Assembly: GCF_000247695.1 (NCBI RefSeq) | Contig: NW_004624843.1 | Location: forward strand, 1,126,004 to 1,190,003 | DNA: 64,000 nucleotides | Origin: Heterocephalus glaber | Lineage: Eukaryota > Chordata > Mammalia > Rodentia > Bathyergidae | Reading direction: 5' to 3' | In this document: positions 58,076 to 64,000 of the stretch, piece by piece | Layout of the letters: every line of letters starts with the position of its first letter | How positions within the stretch are numbered: the stretch's first letter is position 1 | Translations under genes and position numbers: made by a program | The notes under the pieces: generated by a model | What the model was told of the DNA's origin: nothing | Database searches by the model: none | Seen by the model: only the letters and a program-made list of their open reading frames with translations

Positions 58076-59849
58076 ACCCCCTCAAATTTCTGATCTCATC
58101 CACATCCTACTAAATCAAAGCATCCTAGAGAAAGATGGACCCTCGGCACCCCCATTCTAAGCATCATTCCAAGAAATTCTTATTTAGACTCTAATTTAAC
58201 AGTCTGGTGAAGAGGGAAGAGGGTAGGCCAGAGAGGAGGGAAAATAAAATTTTCAAGATTCCATATGTGTATGTACTAATTCACCAAGATGATTTTAAGT
58301 GTTATTATTACAAACGTACACTGAAGTTAAAATGAGAAAAGAGAAGGCTGCTACTTTCTCAGGCATTGCAGGAAGAAAAAAAAAGAATCATTGGCTTATG
58401 TGCAAAGGAAATTTTGTTTCAGTGAGATCGGCTGGATCTGGTGAAAGTCCAGCCTTAGCCATTAAACAAAGGTCTCCACCTATGAGCTGTTTACTACAGC
58501 TGGGTGGAGCAGGCAGTGTCCTGCTCCTGGGTGAGTCTCATAGTGGCTTAGAGGAAAATCAATTACTGGCAGTCAGCTAGTGAGAATCCAGCTCTACTCT
58601 CATCTTGATTTCATTCTCTACTCCAGAGAACTCTGGAAAATAATTGCACAGAGAACAGTACTTTAGAAAGACTATACTCTGAATAGACAGTTTCAAAACA
58701 TTTGCTGTTCTGGGTATAAATAAAGCATGAAATAAATAGATAAGCGAGGTTGAAGGAAAGAGAGGAGGTGAAAACCACATGCCACTGTTTGATTTTTCCA
58801 TTTCAAGAGCTCTACTCATTGGTGATTTTAGTGGGGTAAGTCCATAAATGCCTTTTGTCTGAAAGATTTGCCATTTCTTTTTTGTTTGAAATTTTATTAA
58901 TCTCCTCAGCTATTTTCATTTCTTTGTAGTCTTCTTTGATATGAGTTGGAAGTTTGACAATTTATTATCTTAGATACTCCCACTCACTCTTTTGGTGAGA
59001 AAAGATCTAGAGAGAAAATCCTCAGCTGTTTCTTAAATTCAAAGAGCTATTGTTTTATCTAGAGAACATACCTTGAAGAATGGGCAGACCTTACACCACT
59101 GTGTCATTTTGTCATCTTAAATTTACCTCTTTGTTGAGCGACACTCAGTCAAAAACTTGATAACTCAAAAATGTCCTTGAATTATTTCTTCAGATTAATT
59201 TGCTTATTTTTTTAATGCACGTTTCAGTAATGATGACTGATGTCCATGCTTTCTAGTCCAGCCCTGTAGGTAACACTAGTTATTTTTCCACACGAGCAAA
59301 GCATCCCTGGTTCATTCACAGACCTTTTGTCTTTTCCATTCCCTCCTGAACTCAAAGTTTAACAATCATATTTTTTTCTTTTGCTTCTTTGTAAAAATTA
59401 GTTCCTCAAACCAGGGCTGATCATTCCAAGAATCTTAATTTCAAAAAAGAAATTGATTAAAAGCTTAAAAATACAAACATTGTTTGATTTGGGGAGATAA
59501 GAATTCATTTGAACCCAAGAAATGTGTAATTACATGGCTGGCTGTGGTGTTGTTCAGTGCATCTCTACATGTGGGCAGAGGTCACACATATGAGAATCAC
59601 GAGGGACCTTCTGACAATCCAAACTTTCTCCATCTCACCCCTGACCTTCTTGAGTCAGAACCTCTGTAGGTCACTCTGGACACCTTCTTTATTTCCCACC
59701 TGAACTCCCAGAATTTTTATATATGCTAAGATTTGAAAACCACCCATTGGCCTAGGTCTGAAACCATATAGTATAAATGAGGTTATTATGAAATACACAT
59801 AGGTCAGACTTCTAGCAATTGTTACAAGTCTGGTCAATAGTTTTATTCC

Positions 59850-59926
59850 ACATGCTGAGGGTGTGGCTAAGTGGTAGAGTACTTGTGTACAAAGCACAAG
59901 GCCTTGGGTTCAATCCCCAGCACCAT
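59850..59926 (+). mobile_element. ID-like SINE abutting an L1 fragment
   Basis: GAGGGTGTGGCTAAGTGGTAGAGTACTTGTG ... GGGTTCAATCCCCAGCACC. It has no poly-A tail; L1 ORF2 sequence starts immediately after. Confidence 0.75.
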
Positions 59927-60046
59927 TTCAAATGGACTTAACAGATATCTACAGTTCCATCCAACAACAGAATATACATTGTTCTCAACAGCGCATAGAA
60001 CTTTTTCTAAAGTAGACCATAGCCAAGGTCAAAAGGCATGCTTAAA
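59927..60046 (+). pseudogene. LINE-1 ORF2 relic, endonuclease C-terminal part
   Basis: The frame reads YLQFHPTTEYTLFSTAHRTF followed by SKVDH, matching the end of the L1 endonuclease domain with its terminal SxxDH catalytic block. The reading continues after the B1 insertion at 60047-60206. ORF2 in an intact L1 encodes endonuclease and reverse transcriptase; this copy is a dead fragment. Confidence 0.8.
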
Positions 60047-60206
60047 CCAAGTGTGATGGCACATGCCTGTAATCTCAGCACTGAGAAGGCTGAAGCAGGA
60101 GGATAGCCACAACTTTCAGCTACATAGTGAGTTCAAGGTCAGCCTGAACTGCATAGTAAGACCCTGCTTCCAAAAAAAAACCACAAAAATAAGTAAATAA
60201 GAAAAA
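60047..60206 (+). mobile_element. B1 SINE inserted in L1 ORF2, with target-site duplication
   Basis: GTGTGATGGCACATGCCTGTAATCTCAGC ... AAGACCCTGCTTCC and an A-rich tail. CATGCTTAAA at 60037-60046 recurs at 60207-60216, giving a 10-bp target-site duplication. Confidence 0.85.
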
Positions 60207-60668
60207 CATGCTTAAATATTTAAACAAGTAAATCAATCCCCTGAATAGTACTGAATCATAGCAGAATGAAACTGGAAATCAACAGAAAAAGAAGTCACAG
60301 AAACCATATGGAGATTAAATAATACAATATTAAATTTCAATGGATCGCAGAAGAAATAAGAAAGTTCCTAGAATCAAATGACAATGGAAGCACAACATAT
60401 CAGAACCTATGGGACACAATAAAAGCAATTCTAAGAAGGATGATTATAGTTGTAAAATGTACCCATAAAAAGAATACAACAATTCCAAAGAAATAACCTA
60501 ATGATTTGTCTCAAGGTCCTAGACAGACAAAAACAATCCAAATCTAAAACTAATAGAAGGAAAAATATTTTAAAGATCAGAAGAGAAGTTAGAAAAATTG
60601 AGAAATTGAGACCAAAAAAAAAAAAAACCCATAAAAAGGATCAATGAATCAAAGAGTTTGTTCTTTGA
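60207..60668 (+). pseudogene. LINE-1 ORF2 relic, linker to reverse transcriptase
   Basis: Continues the L1 ORF2 begun at 59927. In shifting frames it encodes AEEIRKFLESNDN, TTYQNLWDTIKAILRR and finally INESKSLFFE, which match the conserved linker before the reverse transcriptase domain. Several stop codons and frame changes show it is inactive. A purine tract follows directly. Confidence 0.8.
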
Positions 60669-60735
60669 AGGGAAGGGAGGAAGATAGGGAGATGGAAGGA
60701 AGGAGAGAAGAGAAGGGAAAGGAAAAAGGATCGAG
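60665..60735 (+). repeat. Purine-rich (GGAAGG) tract, possibly L1 3'UTR
   Basis: GAAGGGAAGGGAGGAAG... runs into sequence ending ATTAATTTAAAAAA near 60815. L1 3'UTRs carry polypurine tracts, so this may be the tail of the same L1 after a large internal deletion. Confidence 0.45.
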
Positions 60736-60827
60736 CTGTAATGTGTGTATGTACCAACTCCCCCATGATGAATATGTTTATTATGTATCACAAACACTTA
60801 TTAATTTAAAAAACCTTTTTTTTCTTT

Positions 60828-60903
60828 TGGTACTGGGAGTTGAACTCAGGGCCTCGCACTTGCCAGGCAGGCGCTGTGCCACTGAGCTACATCCCCAGCC
60901 CAA
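60828..60903 (-). mobile_element. tRNA-derived/ID-like SINE, antisense
   Basis: TTTTGGTACTGGGAGTTGAACTCAGGGCCTCGCACTTGCC ... GCCACTGAGCTACATCCCCAGCCC. Confidence 0.8.
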
Positions 60904-62074
60904 AAACTTGTATTTTAAAAAAAGTTTCATTCTTAATAGTCTACCAGAATAATTTTAAAAGGTTTGACCGTGATCAATAGTCAAAATGCATGTACAAATA
61001 CCTTGTATACCAAGTCCCACCCACCCACACACAGACAGGCCTACACACACAACTGAAACACAACCCTACCCTTCCCATCTGCAATGCACTCAGATCTTCC
61101 TACTCTTTCTCTCCCTTCCTGGATCTCACACCCTCTTTCTAATGCTTACTAAGACCCACCAAATTAATCTCCCAGCACACTATGATATGATCTATAGCTT
61201 GAAAATATTGCCTTCCTAAATGAGTATTTTTTAATTCAAAAGCTAAACAATGATTGCTTCTGGATCCTTGGTTGGGCCACTGTATATCAGTCAGTGCTGA
61301 TGAGAAAAAACAGACTTAAGGCAAGATATACAAATATATAAGAATGCAAGATAGGCTTACAGTGGCAGTACTCAGAGTCAGATGTGGAAGAGTGGAAGGG
61401 GGCAGTTTGTGTGCTGAAGATGTGAAGGATCCCATTGAAGGCCTGGAGCTCACTGTCGTGACCTTTGTGAGTCCATATCAGGAGGCCCAGTGCTCTGAGA
61501 TGGAAGGCTGAGCAAGAACAATTTTTCCTTGTTTCTTTGTTCAAGAAACTGCCTTGCTTCTTAAGCTACAGAATGTTTGTTATCTATTAAGCTATCAAAT
61601 CTGAGGATCTTACAAATTTTCATGCATTTTTACAGTGGGAATCTGAATACAAGTGAAAGGCAAATTAAGAAAGTGCAGTGTAATTCAGTTACTTTTAAAA
61701 TACAGACATTTGTTGTGACTTCTCAATATTATTATTGTACTGTAATATTAAGCTGATGTCATTAATTTGCTATGTATGAAGTACTTTGGGAAAAGTAATG
61801 AGGTAGACATAAATGCATTTAAAATTTATAAATTCATAAAATTTATATTTTATTTTTACATCAATGTGTAATTGAGACTAAAAGAAAAAGAGACTGTCGT
61901 CTTTTATAAAGACAAGCTTTCAAAAACTAATTGTTAGAAATTTACATAATTAGTTTTATTAATAAAAATAGTTGCATTGAAACCATCTATAATGTTGCTA
62001 TTTTGCAATTTTAATTCACTAAACATAAGGTGATCTGGTTCTTAGGAAATTAAAGTTTTAAGCACTAATTCCAT

Positions 62075-62215
62075 TCATTCAACAAATATTTTTATTGAGC
62101 ATTTACTGTGTTAGTCACTGTTTCCAGTCCTTGAAATATGGGCAGAAGGCAGACTGGCCCCTACTCTTCCTACCTATGGAGCTTACATTCTAGTAAGGGA
62201 AAGAAAAGGATGACA
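62075..62215 (-). repeat. L2 LINE 3'-end fragment, antisense
   Basis: TTCATTCAACAAATATTTTTATTGAGCATTTACTGTG ... GGAGCTTACATTCTAGTAAGGG is the inverted L2 3' end and one of the better-preserved ancient repeats here. Confidence 0.75.
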
Positions 62216-62586
62216 CCAAGATTTCTAGCTTGTGTAACTGGAAAGACAGCTTTCACCAACTGAGACAGAGTGTTGGTTTTGTATTAATGGGTTAACAAAC
62301 TACTAAAAACAACCGTGTAAAGCATCAACCATTTTCTCATGTTCTAGGACTCTGTTGGTCAGGAATTTAGACAGGGCTCCATGATGTTGGAGCTCCTAGC
62401 TGGGAAGCTGCAGACGACTGGGGATGACTCGAATAGGTGGAGCCTGGAATCACTTGGAAGCTTCTTCTCACACATGTCTGGCACCCGGGCTAGGATGACT
62501 GAAGGCTAGATCCACCAGAGTTCTTCCTTCAACTCCCTCCTTGTTTTCTGCTTCTGCCAGCATGGGGTCTGGATTCCAAAGCAGAG

Positions 62587-62618
62587 TGGGGGGGGGGGAG
62601 AGACAGAGAGAGAGAGAG
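62587..62618 (+). repeat. Poly-G followed by (GA)n
   Basis: About ten G then AGAGAGAGAG; low complexity. Confidence 0.9.
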
Positions 62619-63370
62619 CTGAAAGGGAGCTTCCTTCCAGCAGCGGATCTTCTGACAGGACCAGGTAGAAGTTGTGTCACCTTTTATGGCCTCATCTCTG
62701 AATTCATAGGATTTCATTTCTATTGTATGCATTCTATCAGTCAAAGTAGGTGGAACCCCATCAGGAGCAAACTTAGATCACAGTTTTTGATGGGATTAGT
62801 ATCAAATAACTTATGGTCATTTTTTAAAAGCTGCCACAGATTGGAAGACTGTGTGTGAATAGGAATGGTAAATGTGGGACAAAAACCAGCAGTTCTGCTC
62901 TAAGTATGTTGGGTTTCACGTCCAAGTAGAGATAACACGCATATGTGTAAGAGTCTAAGCTAAGGATGTAAATGTGGTGGGTGTCTGCAGAGAAGTGAAA
63001 TAAAAAGCCAAAGATGCTGTATAAAATCAAGGGAGAGAAAATACTTAAAGAAAACAGTAGGATAAAGATATCAGTGAAAGAGATTTCTCTTTTAGACAAA
63101 AAGAAGATGCTATATTAGAGAAATGAATGTGAACACCTAAATCCATTGCTGAAGATATTCAAATTAGAGGAAGACTTGGAATTGGTGTGGGCTTTAGCAT
63201 AATTGTATTTGTGCTACATGCAAAGCAGATTAACATTGATCTCAGATACAGAATGTTTAGGATATGACTGGATTCTCCAGATCTGTACTGTAAATCTGTA
63301 CTGTTTATATGGATTACAAAGACAACATATTTCATATTTTTTTCTTTCTCTCTCTCTCCCTCAATCTCTC

Positions 63371-63498
63371 TATTTTTTTTTTTTGGTTTTCTGAGACAAG
63401 GTCATGCTATGTAGCCCAGGCTGGCCTTGAACTCAACAATCCTCCTGCCCTCAGCCTCCTGAGTGCTGAGATTACAGGCATGTGGCATTATGCCTAGT
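63371..63498 (-). mobile_element. B1 SINE, antisense
   Basis: Poly-T, then GAGACAAGGTCATGCTATGTAGCCCAGGCTGGCCTTGAACTC ... CCTCAGCCTCCTGAGTGCTGAGATTACAGGC. Confidence 0.85.
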
Positions 63499-63729
63499 TT
63501 TCACATTTCTTAAATAAATTTAACTTGAAAATTTTCCATGAGGCTTAGGATATTGGAGTATGTTGGATTTACATTATAACTCATTTCAATTATGCATTTT
63601 AACCTTCTTGCCTCTGATATTAGATGGCTAGGCATTTCTTACATTTTTAAAATAGAGATAGAGAAGTAACTTAAAATTTACCAAGATAACATGTTCTAAG
63701 TTTTTGTTAATTTTTAATGTTTTTTTTGT

Positions 63730-64000
63730 TTTTGTTTTTGTTTTTTGACTTTATTTTATTTTATTTTTTTATTTTTTATTTTTTTTATTAAATTCTTTTA
63801 TTGGTACATTGTAGGTTTACAACACAATTACATTTCTCATTGGGAATCGTACCTCTACATAATGCATCTTGGTTCTTATTTTTTCCCCATTCCTAGCCCT
63901 CCCTTCACACCCTCCACCCTTCCCTATTTACAAAGACTTTATTTCCATTTTTTCCATTTCTCATCATTTTTCCTTTCCCTTCTTTCCTTTCCCCTGCCCC
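63730..64000 (-). mobile_element. Probable LINE-1 3' end, antisense, running off the window
   Basis: On the minus strand a polypurine stretch (GGGGCAGGGGAAAGGAAAG...) leads through unique 3'UTR-like sequence to TACCAATAAAAGAATTTAAT and a long A-rich tail (plus strand 63721-63790 is T-rich). A G-rich polypurine 3'UTR with a poly-A tail is typical of L1. Any coding part would lie beyond position 64000. Confidence 0.5.

Larger units (their letters stand above)
53743..64000. other. IRS1 5' flank and intergenic DNA
   Basis: From the edge of the CpG island to the right end there is no supported gene. 53.75-55.6 kb is moderately GC-rich unique sequence including the promoter-like block near 54.8 kb; 55.7-64.0 kb is AT-rich with the SINE, LINE and MER relics listed. 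The interval 58.1-59.8 kb shows no recognised element. Confidence 0.7.

Noticed and set aside
60644..60952. 102-codon plus-strand frame
   Set aside because: Made of the end of an L1 ORF2 relic, a purine tract and an antisense SINE.

Overview
This is mammalian nuclear DNA, almost certainly from a rodent. It carries 7SL-derived B1 SINEs (one with a B1-type internal duplication), dimeric B1 + ID-like SINEs (B1-dID type), ID-like elements and a tRNA-derived SINE family whose copies keep intact target-site duplications. I saw no mouse/rat B2 or B4 elements. B1-dID elements point away from murids and towards a squirrel/dormouse/beaver-type rodent; a beaver-like castorimorph is my guess, at low confidence. 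There is no prokaryotic content, CRISPR array, operon or intact virus.

The only protein-coding gene I can support is IRS1 (insulin receptor substrate 1), on the minus strand. One uninterrupted 1236-codon reading frame (48608-52318) encodes the PH domain, the PTB domain and the full ladder of tyrosine docking sites (YxxM for PI3K, YVNI for GRB2, C-terminal YIDL/YASI for SHP2). A consensus 5' splice site lies 21 nt after the stop codon, which fits the known gene structure: the whole CDS in exon 1 and a distant 3'UTR exon. I do not find that 3'UTR exon, so positions 1-48586 are read as intron.

Layout: 1-48586 is IRS1 intron, AT-rich and full of SINEs, L2/MIR relics, hAT/MER elements, one MaLR-like LTR, a mariner relic, microsatellites and an intronic CpG island at about 45.2-45.8 kb with CCAAT and GC boxes. 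48587 to about 53.4 kb is IRS1 exon 1, with a GC-rich leader containing three upstream ORFs, inside a CpG island that runs to about 53.72 kb. 53.7-55.5 kb is a 5' flank with a second CCAAT/GC-box cluster near 54.8 kb. 55.5-64.0 kb is intergenic repeat-rich DNA, including an L1 ORF2 relic split by a B1 and what looks like the 3' end of another L1 at the right edge.

I found no convincing new biological system. The most useful observations are regulatory (intronic CpG-island promoter candidate, uORF array, a palindrome giving splice-donor motifs on both strands) and structural (a 122-bp near-identical direct repeat with no retroposon marks, two SINEs inserted at one target giving three target copies, several datable nested insertions). 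All repeat-family names are from memory of consensus sequences and have not been checked by search.
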